A stretch of 64,000 nt of DNA from Paenibacillus piri (GTDB lineage: Bacteria > Bacillota > Bacilli > Paenibacillales > NBRC-103111): positions 115,580 to 179,579 of the forward strand of contig NZ_SMRT01000010.1 of the NCBI RefSeq assembly GCF_004354045.1, read 5' to 3'. Numbering within the stretch: the stretch's first letter is position 1; each line of letters starts with the position of its first letter. Of the stretch, positions 18,846-26,249 are shown piece after piece. The notes beneath the pieces are model-generated. The model was given only the letters and a program-made list of their open reading frames with translations, made no database searches and was not told the DNA's origin. A program made the translations under genes and the position numbers.

Positions 18846-19208
18846 ATGGGTGAGTTAAAAAGAATTATAGGTGATAAAATACGTAACATACGTAATTCCA
18901 GAGGAATGACCCTGCAGCAGCTTAATGAAACAACTGGACTGCAGACTTCTTATCTTGGAGATGTTGAAAGAGGCAAGAGAAATACATCTCTTGATTCATT
19001 AGAGAAGATTATGAACGCACTTGACATAAGACCCGGGGATTTATTTGATTTCCGTGAGGTTGATGTTAATTCAAGCGAATTTGAGATAAATTCCATTCTC
19101 GAGGTGCATTATCAGTTTTTAAAAGAAAAGAAAACCGAGGATGTAAAAATGATTCATCGTATTACAAAGGATATTTTTAATTCAATCGAAGGATCTCGTC
19201 AGGAATAG
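18846..19208 (+). CDS. XRE-family HTH regulator
   Basis: A 120-residue regulator. A Cro/CI helix-turn-helix occupies residues 4-60 (IGDKIRNIRNSRGMTLQQLNE, TSYLGDVERGKRNTSL), ending in the usual LDIRPGDLFDF. A helical tail with KKTEDVKMIHR probably dimerises. Start ATG 18846 is chosen over an upstream TTG (18825) because AAGGGGAGTG precedes it at proper spacing. It stands next to the EVE-McrB restriction genes and diverges from the 140-residue protein, so control of that gene or of itself is likely. Confidence 0.85.
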   Translation: MGELKRIIGDKIRNIRNSRGMTLQQLNETTGLQTSYLGDVERGKRNTSLDSLEKIMNALDIRPGDLFDFREVDVNSSEFEINSILEVHYQFLKEKKTEDVKMIHRITKDIFNSIEGSRQE

Positions 19209-19223
19209 TAATAAGACTCTAAT

Positions 19224-19267
19224 ATAAACAAGAGGAAGGGCATTTCCGGTATCTTCCCCTTGTTTAT
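19224..19267 (+). terminator. Terminator hairpin after the XRE gene
   Basis: ATAAACAAG (19224-19232) pairs with CTTGTTTAT (19259-19267), and GGAAG (19234-19238) with CTTCC (19253-19257) inside it. This gives a long stem 16 nt after the stop. Confidence 0.75.
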
Positions 19268-19440
19268 ACAATCACTACTTTGCGTTATTCACTTCTACTT
19301 TTGTGCTGTTCGATGTACCTTCAATTCTTCATCCACCTGCTCGTCCCCGAATGGATTTACATACATCCCCCTGTTTGCATGATGAAACCACCAGCTTGAA
19401 CGAACACCATTTCTCACCTCAAATTGCTATTAGGAAACCA

Positions 19441-20667
19441 TCAATCCTTATAAGGATCAAACTCATCCGCTCCAGCCATACAAACACCAATTGGTTTCAG
19501 CACGTGCATGATCTCGATCGTTTCGGCATGTGCATCCAGCACTTCTTGAAGCTTGCGATAGACAAAAGGACTTTCATCCGTGCCAGCGCCGCGCAGTTCA
19601 ACACCGAAGTTCCGGATAGCCTCCATCATTTGCTCCGTGCTGATTTGACCGCCGCTTCGGGTTCGGGTTTTCCAGTTCATTCTCCCTGCCGCTTGGGTCC
19701 GGCTCATGATCCGTCCGGCTCCATGAACGGTGCTGTAATAAGCATCGCGGTTCTCTAAGCTGTCCTTACCTTTTACGATAACGGATATATCCCCCATACT
19801 ACCACCGATAAAACCAACCTGGCCGGGTGAGGACGGGGTTGCCCCTTTACGGACGACGATGACTTCTTTTCCGTTGTGCACCTCTTTCCAAGCATAGTTA
19901 TGATGGTTATGCACTTCAAGGTCCGCTTCCGTTCCCAGAATGGCTAATACTTGTCGGATCACATAATCTCTTCCGGCGTAGGCATAACGCCCAGCCAGCT
20001 TCATCGCCCGGTAATACATATCGCCTAGTTCGCTGCTCAAATCAAGCAGCAAAGGCGGTTGATCCATCTTTTCACCGGGGGTGCTCCCTAGAAACTCTCT
20101 GCCGGCAGCTAGGTTGATAAAACCACTTGCCGTTTTATGGCCGAAACCTCGGCTCCCAAAATGATTCGCGATCCACAAACGGCCGGTTCCCGCTTCTTCA
20201 AACAAGTCTACGAAGTGGTTGCCGCTGCCGACTGTACCGAGTTGACCTTGCGCCAAGGCTTTCAGCTTGTCGTGCTCCTGCTTGCCTACCGCCTTGTAAA
20301 CAGCCCAATCCGGATCATCGAAGAGGTCATGGTCGACCTTTTCATTATTGACACGGCCAACACCGAAGGAGATTTTGCGGGCAATCCCATCCATAATCTT
20401 CGCCAATTTTGGTTTCATGTCTTCAACAAACAAGCTGGTTCGCACTGCTTTATTTCCGCATGCAATATCATATCCAACGCCGGAAGGGGAGATTTGCCCG
20501 TCATATACAACAACCCCGCCGATCGGCTGACTGTACCCTTTATGATGATCCGCCATGAGCAGGGTTTGAACCACATTGCCGGTTTCTGCGCACGTCCTCG
20601 CTTGAACAAGCGCCCCCTCATCGGGGTTACCCCAAACACGCACGCCGTCTATATTTTGATAAGCCAT
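19441..20667 (-). CDS. rtcB: RtcB-type RNA-splicing ligase
   Basis: A 408-residue RtcB ligase, which joins RNA 3'-phosphate or 2',3'-cyclic phosphate ends to 5'-OH ends using GTP and Mn2+. Metal and guanylation residues are visible: Cys70 in GVGYDIACGNK, His motifs in GNHFVDLFE and HNHHNYAWKE, and HGAGRIMSRTQA carrying the His that forms the GMP adduct. It is shorter than the E. coli-type enzyme by a loop, as in many Firmicutes. Start ATG 20667 (MAYQNIDGVRVWG, the usual RtcB opening) is preferred to ATG 20700. AGGAG lies 13 nt upstream, a long spacing. It is the last gene of the Y RNA-TROVE-nucleotidyltransferase run, which argues for repair of cleaved RNA. Confidence 0.93.
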   Translation of the reverse strand: MAYQNIDGVRVWGNPDEGALVQARTCAETGNVVQTLLMADHHKGYSQPIGGVVVYDGQISPSGVGYDIACGNKAVRTSLFVEDMKPKLAKIMDGIARKISFGVGRVNNEKVDHDLFDDPDWAVYKAVGKQEHDKLKALAQGQLGTVGSGNHFVDLFEEAGTGRLWIANHFGSRGFGHKTASGFINLAAGREFLGSTPGEKMDQPPLLLDLSSELGDMYYRAMKLAGRYAYAGRDYVIRQVLAILGTEADLEVHNHHNYAWKEVHNGKEVIVVRKGATPSSPGQVGFIGGSMGDISVIVKGKDSLENRDAYYSTVHGAGRIMSRTQAAGRMNWKTRTRSGGQISTEQMMEAIRNFGVELRGAGTDESPFVYRKLQEVLDAHAETIEIMHVLKPIGVCMAGADEFDPYKD

Positions 20668-20709
20668 AAGACTATTCAACTCCTGTATAAATGAATACAT
20701 TTCTCTAGT

Positions 20710-21038
20710 TTACAATCCTTTTGCTTCCAGTAGCTTTATATCTGTCTTCACAAGCTTAGCATACAGAGCCCTTCTTGTTGAATTCTTAGGATTTCTGGAT
20801 TGCTTCGCTAGCAAGTAGGCCAACCGCGTGCCTCATCCGTCATCTTATCAGGCCCTGCATGGTGTCCGAGTGCTCCATCCAAACCGCCCGCTACCCATCT
20901 GATTTTACTGCCGGACCAAAATTCTTCGTCATCCGGCAGCGATTCGTCCACGGATTCCCCTTGTTCCTGAATATACGAATAAATGGAGGACTTGCCCTCC
21001 CAAAGCGGCCGTTTAGCTCTATCGAAGAAAATAACCAT
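20710..21038 (-). pseudogene. Small RtcB-operon protein broken by a one-base frameshift
   Basis: The first frame encodes 76 residues (MVIFFDRAKRPLWEGK ... IRWVAGGLDGALGHHAG ... DEARGWPTC). Reading on in another frame from the same point gives LAYLLAKQSRN ... LYAKLVKTDIKLLEAKGL and a stop at 20710. The joint is at CGCGGTTGG; restoring one C (CGC CGG TTG) yields one protein of about 109 residues with EARRLAYLLAK. The tail looks like genuine coding sequence. Function unknown; its position between nucleotidyltransferase and RtcB suggests an accessory of that pathway. Start ATG 21038 has GAGGTGA upstream and lies 3 nt after the previous stop. Confidence 0.65.
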
Positions 21039-21041
21039 CGT

Positions 21042-21833
21042 TCACTTCACCTCTTCCCAAACTTCCTTCAGCACCGATCGAAACAAATTGTCCAGCCGCT
21101 GATCCTGGCCTCCACCGCAGTTTTGCATCCCCGCCGCCATCCGATCGTAATACTCGATTTTTGCTTCCAAATACTCATTGATCGGATTGATCCTCGGTTC
21201 GTAATCCATTTCATCGCCTGCTCTTTTACGGACAAGCAGACCTTCAATAATCGTCTTAAGCTCGCTTCCCATCGGCACTAAAACATCGACAAGCCGATCA
21301 AATTCAATAGGCGGCATGCTGTTGTGCTTCTCGATCCATTCACATGCTAATATCGGGCGGAGAACATAGAAGTATTTTTTGATTTTCACCCGCTCACCCT
21401 GCAGGTACTCCCGGTAGTTCCCCTTCGCCATATGCAAATAGTGATACATACAGGACTTTGGTGAAAACGTGAATGGAGAAATATGGCGGATTTGCTCCGC
21501 TATCGCATGGTTCTCCCTATATACAATCGGAGACTGAAGCCACTCGAGCAGTGGCGGATTCGACTTACGAAATAAATTCAGGGCTTTTCGCAGATCCCAG
21601 CCATTGATGTCCAGCATGTCGCTGATCGGCCACTCGATGACATCCCGCTTCTCAAAAATTGACAAGTACCAATCTTCCGGCCTAACATAGAGAAATCTGA
21701 CGTCGTAATCGCTATCCTTGGACGGGAACCCCCATGCGCGGCTGCCCGATTCGCAAGCATACAGGATTCGAACGTTCTCTTCCTTTTCTATTTTTCTTAG
21801 CTCCTCTAGTACCTGCTGTTTAACATCTGACAT
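21042..21833 (-). CDS. COG3541-type predicted nucleotidyltransferase (YcgL-like)
   Basis: A 263-residue protein of the polymerase-beta-like nucleotidyltransferase fold. The active-site pattern is GSRAWGFPSKDSDYDVRFLY, with the GS motif followed by D-x-D-x-R. A helical C-terminal half has conserved WxLRKALNLF and LLEWLQSPIVY. COG3541 proteins are recurrent neighbours of RtcB and Ro-like genes; a role in RNA end modification is suspected but not proven. ATG 21833 has GGGGAG 7 nt upstream, so the longer frame (to 21896) is rejected. It follows the TROVE gene by 72 nt in the same direction. Confidence 0.85.
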   Translation of the reverse strand: MSDVKQQVLEELRKIEKEENVRILYACESGSRAWGFPSKDSDYDVRFLYVRPEDWYLSIFEKRDVIEWPISDMLDINGWDLRKALNLFRKSNPPLLEWLQSPIVYRENHAIAEQIRHISPFTFSPKSCMYHYLHMAKGNYREYLQGERVKIKKYFYVLRPILACEWIEKHNSMPPIEFDRLVDVLVPMGSELKTIIEGLLVRKRAGDEMDYEPRINPINEYLEAKIEYYDRMAAGMQNCGGGQDQRLDNLFRSVLKEVWEEVK

Positions 21834-21905
21834 GGCGGGCTCCCCTTTCTGGATTATAATTTTGATAATGGCCTTTGGGTCGGCATCCACGGCCAACCCA
21901 CCTTT

Positions 21906-23405
21906 TTAACCGTCTAAACTTACTCCCTCTACCCGCTCCACCAGCGAAGAATAGCCTTTTACTGACTGCGCGATATAGGAAAGCACAGTATCACTCCAAC
22001 CGTAAATGTAAAAAGTCTGAGGATCTTGATCCGGTACCATCGCATGCCGGTACGGAGCAATATCAACAATAAATGCCTTCACGTCCCGGTTCACTTTCGA
22101 ACGGTATAGTCTCAGCTGCTCATAAAACGGACTGCCGCTGTTTTGCTGCTCATCCGTGATGATGATGATTTGATCTACCTTCCGCCGCTCTTGGATCAGC
22201 TTCCGAACAGGCGCACCTGTATCGGTTCCTCCACGAGCATGGATTTGTGCCGCCTGGGTTAAGATACTGTCTTTGCGGGAAGGCCGAGCATCCACAACCT
22301 CTGTATCAAACAGCCAGAACAACGAACTGCCCTGCGTCTTTTTGTACAGTGCCAAAGCAAACACCGAACCGATCTCTAAGTACTGGCCGTTCATCGAGCC
22401 AGAGATATCAAGGAAAATTGCCGTCTTTTCCCCGAGCTCAGGCAGGTTGTTGAACGTAAGCTCGGCAGCTTCTCGCAAAGCATCCCGTAACTCCGGATGA
22501 TCCACCTGGCGGAAAGCCGTCGCTAACCGGAATGGCAGGATTTTAGCCTTCCTCAGTGCCTGTTCGTCGGTAATACGGTTTACGACATAGTCCAGGTTGC
22601 GCTTATCCTCCAAAGCCCCAGCCCGCTGCAAAGCATTCATATGCCGGAGTAGTGCAAATGTCGGCATCTGGTAAAGCAGCGCTTCCCAAACGGCTTTGGA
22701 TGGCTTGATTGCACCCGTAACCGTTTCATAAGGAAGCTTACCACGTTCAATCCACGCGATCTGCTCCTCCTCGGTTGAGGCGAGCTTCAGATTTTCCAGA
22801 GCCTCGACTTGAGGCAGCAAGGCAAGGTTAGCCTCCAGTCCCCGCAAATATCGGAACAATGCTTGCTGCTTCAAGTCTTCCGGTTTCGGATGAGCGGTTG
22901 CAATGGCATCACCCAGACTGTAGCCGCGTCCACGGCCGTTATATTTTATAGCCCAATATTCGGACACTCCGGACAAGAAACGGTTTACCTGCCGCTTGAC
23001 GGCACGTCCGCCCTCTCCACGCCCCATACCTTTCAATATCATTAGGAAGTCCGACAAATCGGAAGGAATCCGAACCACGAGCAGGAAGATCTTCGCAAAC
23101 AAATCCGGCCGATAAATCGAGAGAATCGCCAGGCCGAATAAAGGTTGCAATCGCATAAAGCCCTCGTTCCGAGCAAATATAATTGCCTTAGCCATAAAAT
23201 TCGGGTTACTGTTCGCTATCTCCTGATGAAGCTGTTCTGCATCGGATAGCAGTTCATTTTGATCCGCGTAAAAGGTATTACTCATGGTATTGGTCAGTAG
23301 TGTCTGTAAATACTGCTCCTCCAGAGATCTTACGAATGCTGGGTAGTGATCTTTATTGAATGTATTCGGTCTAAGCGAACCGAATAGTTTTTTTGCCATA
23401 CTCAT
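21906..23405 (-). CDS. TROVE-domain protein (Ro60/Rsr-like Y-RNA-binding protein)
   Basis: A 499-residue Ro-like protein. The N-terminal two-thirds are the HEAT-like TROVE ring (ARNEGFMRLQPLFGLAILSIYRPD, LKGMGRGEGGRAVKRQVNRFL, AIKPSKAVWEALLYQMPTFA). A C-terminal vWA domain carries an intact MIDAS, Asp333-x-Ser335-x-Ser337 in FLDISGSMNG, plus RGGTDTGAPV and IIIITDEQ. Ro proteins bind Y RNAs on the outside of the ring and misfolded RNA ends in the hole. Start ATG 23405 has AAGGAGG at 8 nt. It lies directly downstream of the three Y-RNA-like elements and upstream of the NTase and RtcB, so a Ro-Y RNA repair operon is the clear reading. Confidence 0.92.
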   Translation of the reverse strand: MSMAKKLFGSLRPNTFNKDHYPAFVRSLEEQYLQTLLTNTMSNTFYADQNELLSDAEQLHQEIANSNPNFMAKAIIFARNEGFMRLQPLFGLAILSIYRPDLFAKIFLLVVRIPSDLSDFLMILKGMGRGEGGRAVKRQVNRFLSGVSEYWAIKYNGRGRGYSLGDAIATAHPKPEDLKQQALFRYLRGLEANLALLPQVEALENLKLASTEEEQIAWIERGKLPYETVTGAIKPSKAVWEALLYQMPTFALLRHMNALQRAGALEDKRNLDYVVNRITDEQALRKAKILPFRLATAFRQVDHPELRDALREAAELTFNNLPELGEKTAIFLDISGSMNGQYLEIGSVFALALYKKTQGSSLFWLFDTEVVDARPSRKDSILTQAAQIHARGGTDTGAPVRKLIQERRKVDQIIIITDEQQNSGSPFYEQLRLYRSKVNRDVKAFIVDIAPYRHAMVPDQDPQTFYIYGWSDTVLSYIAQSVKGYSSLVERVEGVSLDG

Positions 23406-23432
23406 ACTGGATTGCCTCCTTCAAATAGCAAT

Positions 23433-23539
23433 GGTGAGGAAAAGGCGGGATAGGTTTGCTGCAGGAGTCGAACCTGCCGTATTGCCCGGGTAAAACATTG
23501 GTCGATTAAGCTCGAAGTAACCCATCCCAGCGCCTCACC
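23433..23539 (-). ncRNA. Y-RNA-like element A (proximal to TROVE)
   Basis: An RNA of about 107 nt. The ends pair as GGTGAGG / CCTCACC. After an asymmetric internal loop (CGCT against GCCTTTT) a second stem forms, GGGATGGGTT / AACCTATCCC, 10 bp. The enclosed domain contains a perfect tRNA T-arm (GCAGG, loop TTCGACT, CCTGC) and a D-arm-like hairpin (CGA..TCG). The 5' strand GAGGCGC..GGGTTACTTCG is shared with elements B and C. This is the layout of bacterial Y RNA of the YrlA kind: Ro-binding stem plus tRNA-like module. It ends 28 nt before the TROVE start. Confidence 0.8.
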
Positions 23540-23560
23540 GGCTGCTTAAGTTATTTCTTA

Positions 23561-23663
23561 ACGAAGCGAGGAAATGATTGAAAAGGCCGTTAGTGCCAAG
23601 ACAGACACCATCAATACTTATCCCATATAAGTCGAAGGAACCCTTTCTGGCGCCTCGCTACGC
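23561..23663 (-). ncRNA. Y-RNA-like element B (middle)
   Basis: An RNA of about 103 nt. AGCGAGG pairs with CCTCGCT, extended outward by GCG/CGT with one mismatch. The inner stem GAAAGG-GTT / AAC-CCTTTTC has small bulges. The shared strand reads GAGGCGCC..GGGTTCCTTCG. Its enclosed domain differs from those of A and C: a hairpin ACTTAT / ATAAGT with loop ATGGG, and no T-arm motif. It is therefore a Y RNA with another module, or a decayed one. Confidence 0.65.
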
Positions 23664-23680
23664 TATTGACTTTTTAAAGC

Positions 23681-23819
23681 TCATCGAGGAAAGAGTTGAT
23701 TTGGAAAGGTGCAGACGAATGCTCTACCACTGAGCTACTCCACCCTGCGGTGAAAGTTGGATTTGAACCAACGACCTTTCGTATCGGATGCGAAGTAACC
23801 CTTCCATGCGCCTCGATGA
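23681..23819 (-). ncRNA. Y-RNA-like element C containing a circularly permuted tRNA cloverleaf
   Basis: An RNA of about 139 nt. Outer stem TCATCGAGG / CCTCGATGA is 9 bp and perfect. After an internal loop (CGCAT against 13 nt) GGAAGGGT pairs with ACCTTTCC. The inside is a whole tRNA in rotated order. From 5' it has the anticodon-stem 3' strand ACGAA (782-778), 5-nt variable loop AGGTC and T-arm GTTGG-TTCAAAT-CCAAC. It continues with acceptor 3' strand TTTCACC, loop GCAG and acceptor 5' strand GGTGGAG. Then come T-A at positions 8-9, D-arm GCTC-AGTGGTA-GAGC and anticodon-stem 5' strand TTCGT (719-715). The Y stem replaces the anticodon loop. No standard tRNA order is present, so this is not an ordinary tRNA gene. 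Confidence 0.85.
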
Positions 23820-23986
23820 TCTTTTTAGCCGCCGCATTATCGCATCGGCTTCTGTATCTATATTCGCTTATTTTTGGAGCAACGAACATGGCGAAAGTAT
23901 TACGACCGGTCATAAAGTTTTCCATTTCATCCAATTCCCTCCCCTGTTACAATGGAAGAAGATGTTTTTTTGAACGGGGGATAACT

Positions 23987-25297
23987 TTGGCTAAGGAGAG
24001 CTTCGATAAAGAAATTCAATTCCTGCGTATGTTGGTGCTGACAAGTGGTGCGTTCAGCAGGCAACAATTCGCAGAAAGATTGGGCATTTCCGTCCACACT
24101 TTTGATAAAACGATCAGGCGACTCAAAGAGGTCGTCAGCTCCGTGCACCAGAACTTATCACAGGAACAGAGCAAAGAATTTTCTGAAGCCATTCGGTTCA
24201 GCTATTATGACTCCACCGACCCGCTGCTCTTGTTTCTGTTTCGCGCCAAATCCGTCAAAGAATCCGAAAGCCAGAGAATCTCGCTGCTTTTAGCCGCGAT
24301 GAATGAGCAGGCTTTGACTGCGATGGAACTCCTGGATATGTGCTGCAGTAGTCTGCCTTCCGATCTCCCTCTGCCTGACGAAAAAACGATTCGGTCGGAT
24401 CTCAAGTACCTGGAGGAGGTCGGAGTTATCAAGAGGGAGACCGGGCCTCGCCCCTTCCGTTATCGCATTCAAGACAACTTGATTCGCAGCTTATCGGACG
24501 AAGAGCTTCTCGATTTGTACGATTTTGTGGATGTGATGGCGAACACCCAGGTCCCTTCCGTTCAAGGATATCTGCTGCGTGATGGACTGAAGAAACATCT
24601 TTTACGCAATCAAGTCGAGCAATATGCTGTAGAGCCATTTTTATATAAATATCATTACTACTCGCGGATCCTGGACGAGGCACATCTGTTCACGCTCCTC
24701 CATGCCATTCGTCACCGCCGCAAGGTCCGTTTTCTGTACTTCTCACCGAAGTCTGAAAAAAGCTACGCCTCCAAGAACACCAATCCCCTGTTTGAACGGG
24801 ATACGGAAGGCAAAGCCGAAAAGACGCTGCCGCTTAAAATTGTCTATGATCATCAATATGGAAGATGGTATCTTCTTTCCCACGGCCGAGAGGGAATTCG
24901 AAAATACCGCATGGAGGGAATCACGCAAATTGAAGAGGACGAATCCGTTGACGAGGCTTGGTATGAGGAAAAGAAAATCGAGCTTGCCGAGAAAATAAGC
25001 TATAGCTGGCTGATCGATACTGGCCGGCCGGTGACGGTGCGCGCCCGATTTTATAACCCGGAGGGCTCCGAACCGAACTTCGTGAAAGAGCGGGTCATGC
25101 TGCAGGGACAGTGGGGACAGATTGTGTTTGAAGATGAACATTCTTTTATTTATGAGATAACCGTAAACGGTACTACCGAAATCAAGCCGTGGCTGCGGAG
25201 TTTTGGTTCCAGCTGTGAGGTTCTTGAGCCCGCTCAGTTCCGTCGGGAAATGATTGCCGAATGGAAGGAGATCCAGTCTTACTATGAATCTGTTTGA
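23987..25297 (+). CDS. WYL-domain transcriptional regulator (first of two)
   Basis: A 436-residue regulator. It has an N-terminal helix-turn-helix region (RQQFAERLGISVHTFDKTIRRL), a second wHTH-like part (DEKTIRSDLKYLEEVGVIKRE) and a WYL domain (about 285-350; YDHQYGRWYLLSHG, KYRMEGI). The C-terminal extension is ITVNGTTEIKPWLRSFG. Start is TTG 23987, preceded by GGGGG. The same frame is open further upstream only because it runs through the Y RNA (false VGFEPTTFRIG from the T-arm). WYL domains are ligand-sensing, often nucleic-acid binding, and here diverge from the Y RNA-RtcB operon, so control of RNA repair is inferred. Confidence 0.85.
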   Translation: MAKESFDKEIQFLRMLVLTSGAFSRQQFAERLGISVHTFDKTIRRLKEVVSSVHQNLSQEQSKEFSEAIRFSYYDSTDPLLLFLFRAKSVKESESQRISLLLAAMNEQALTAMELLDMCCSSLPSDLPLPDEKTIRSDLKYLEEVGVIKRETGPRPFRYRIQDNLIRSLSDEELLDLYDFVDVMANTQVPSVQGYLLRDGLKKHLLRNQVEQYAVEPFLYKYHYYSRILDEAHLFTLLHAIRHRRKVRFLYFSPKSEKSYASKNTNPLFERDTEGKAEKTLPLKIVYDHQYGRWYLLSHGREGIRKYRMEGITQIEEDESVDEAWYEEKKIELAEKISYSWLIDTGRPVTVRARFYNPEGSEPNFVKERVMLQGQWGQIVFEDEHSFIYEITVNGTTEIKPWLRSFGSSCEVLEPAQFRREMIAEWKEIQSYYESV

Positions 25298-26108
25298 GAA
25301 AATATTCAATCACCAGATCATCTCCAGGTTGGAGGATTCCGGTACCTTCATGGTCACTTCGCACGAACGGGCATGGCTGAAGACGATGCTGGAACATCCC
25401 GCGGCGGCAGATGCTTTTACTGCGGATACGTTAGACAAGCTGCATTCAGCCCTCGAAACGGATCAGGTGATGGATATATCCCAACACTTGATTGAAAAAG
25501 CCCGTACAATGAAAAAGCAGGTCTACCACCCGCTCCTGCGGCCTTTGCGCCGTCACATCATGAATAAGACAGGTATCCGAATAACGTACGAGGTCAAGGG
25601 TGGGCGTGTAAACACAGAGCATTCGGGCTTTCCTTATAAATTGGAATACTCCATGGTTAAAAGAGAATGGTATTTGCTCTGGTATCACGTACGGCATCAC
25701 GCCTTCATGAGCACTAGGCTGAAGAAGATCCACTCTGTCACGCCAGAACCTATCAATCCGTCTGCAGCGGAAAGCATTATAAAGAAGATCGGAAAAGCTC
25801 TTGAATCGCGTAAAAGTGAAGTGATTATTGAAATTGTCCCTGTTTATAACGCAGAGTTGTCCCGTATCCTGTACGCCTTCTCCAGCTTTGAAAAAAACGT
25901 TGAGTACGATACGGAGAACGATACCTATCGAGTCAGGGTTTCTTTGCTTGGAGATGAAATGGAGTATTTACTATCCAAGATCCGTTTTCTGGGGAAGCGG
26001 GTTCGGGTGATTGTAGGCGATTATTTGAAAAGACGGATGCTCGAATCATCGACGAAGGCTTTGGAGCGCTACGGAGTTATTGCGGCAGATGAGGAGCTAT
26101 CTTCGTAG
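25284..26108 (+). CDS. WYL-domain regulator (second, paralogous partner)
   Basis: A 274-residue protein with a WYL-like domain around residues 90-150 (ITYEVKGGRVNTEHSG, KREWYLLWYHVRHHAF, TRLKKIHSV) and a C-terminal extension ending YLKRRMLESSTKALERYG. The N-terminus (MNLFEKIFNHQIISRLED) lacks a clear HTH, so it may act through the upstream regulator. ATG 25284 lies inside the end of the first WYL gene (14-nt overlap), indicating coupled translation and probably a heteromeric regulator, as in PafBC. AAGGAG lies 13 nt upstream. Confidence 0.8.
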   Translation: MNLFEKIFNHQIISRLEDSGTFMVTSHERAWLKTMLEHPAAADAFTADTLDKLHSALETDQVMDISQHLIEKARTMKKQVYHPLLRPLRRHIMNKTGIRITYEVKGGRVNTEHSGFPYKLEYSMVKREWYLLWYHVRHHAFMSTRLKKIHSVTPEPINPSAAESIIKKIGKALESRKSEVIIEIVPVYNAELSRILYAFSSFEKNVEYDTENDTYRVRVSLLGDEMEYLLSKIRFLGKRVRVIVGDYLKRRMLESSTKALERYGVIAADEELSS

Positions 26109-26249
26109 TTGGTAATGAATTTTGCTGTTGGAGGTCAAAGACATGCTAACAAAGTCATTACAAGAGAGCCAGTAATTCTTGTTGATGATCAGAATGATTT
26201 CAAACCAATTCGATTTTAAAGTGAAGTTAGGGAAAAAGGAGAGAGATCA

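Noticed and set aside
23681..23819. Ordinary tRNA gene on the minus strand
   Set aside because: The 3' half precedes the 5' half and the anticodon loop is missing, so a normal tRNA cannot be read out.
23696..23986. Long N-terminal extension of the first WYL gene, including VGFEPTTFRIG
   Set aside because: The frame runs through the T-arm and stems of Y RNA element C; such GFEPTTF readings are a known artefact of T-arms. The real start is TTG 23987 with its own ribosome site.
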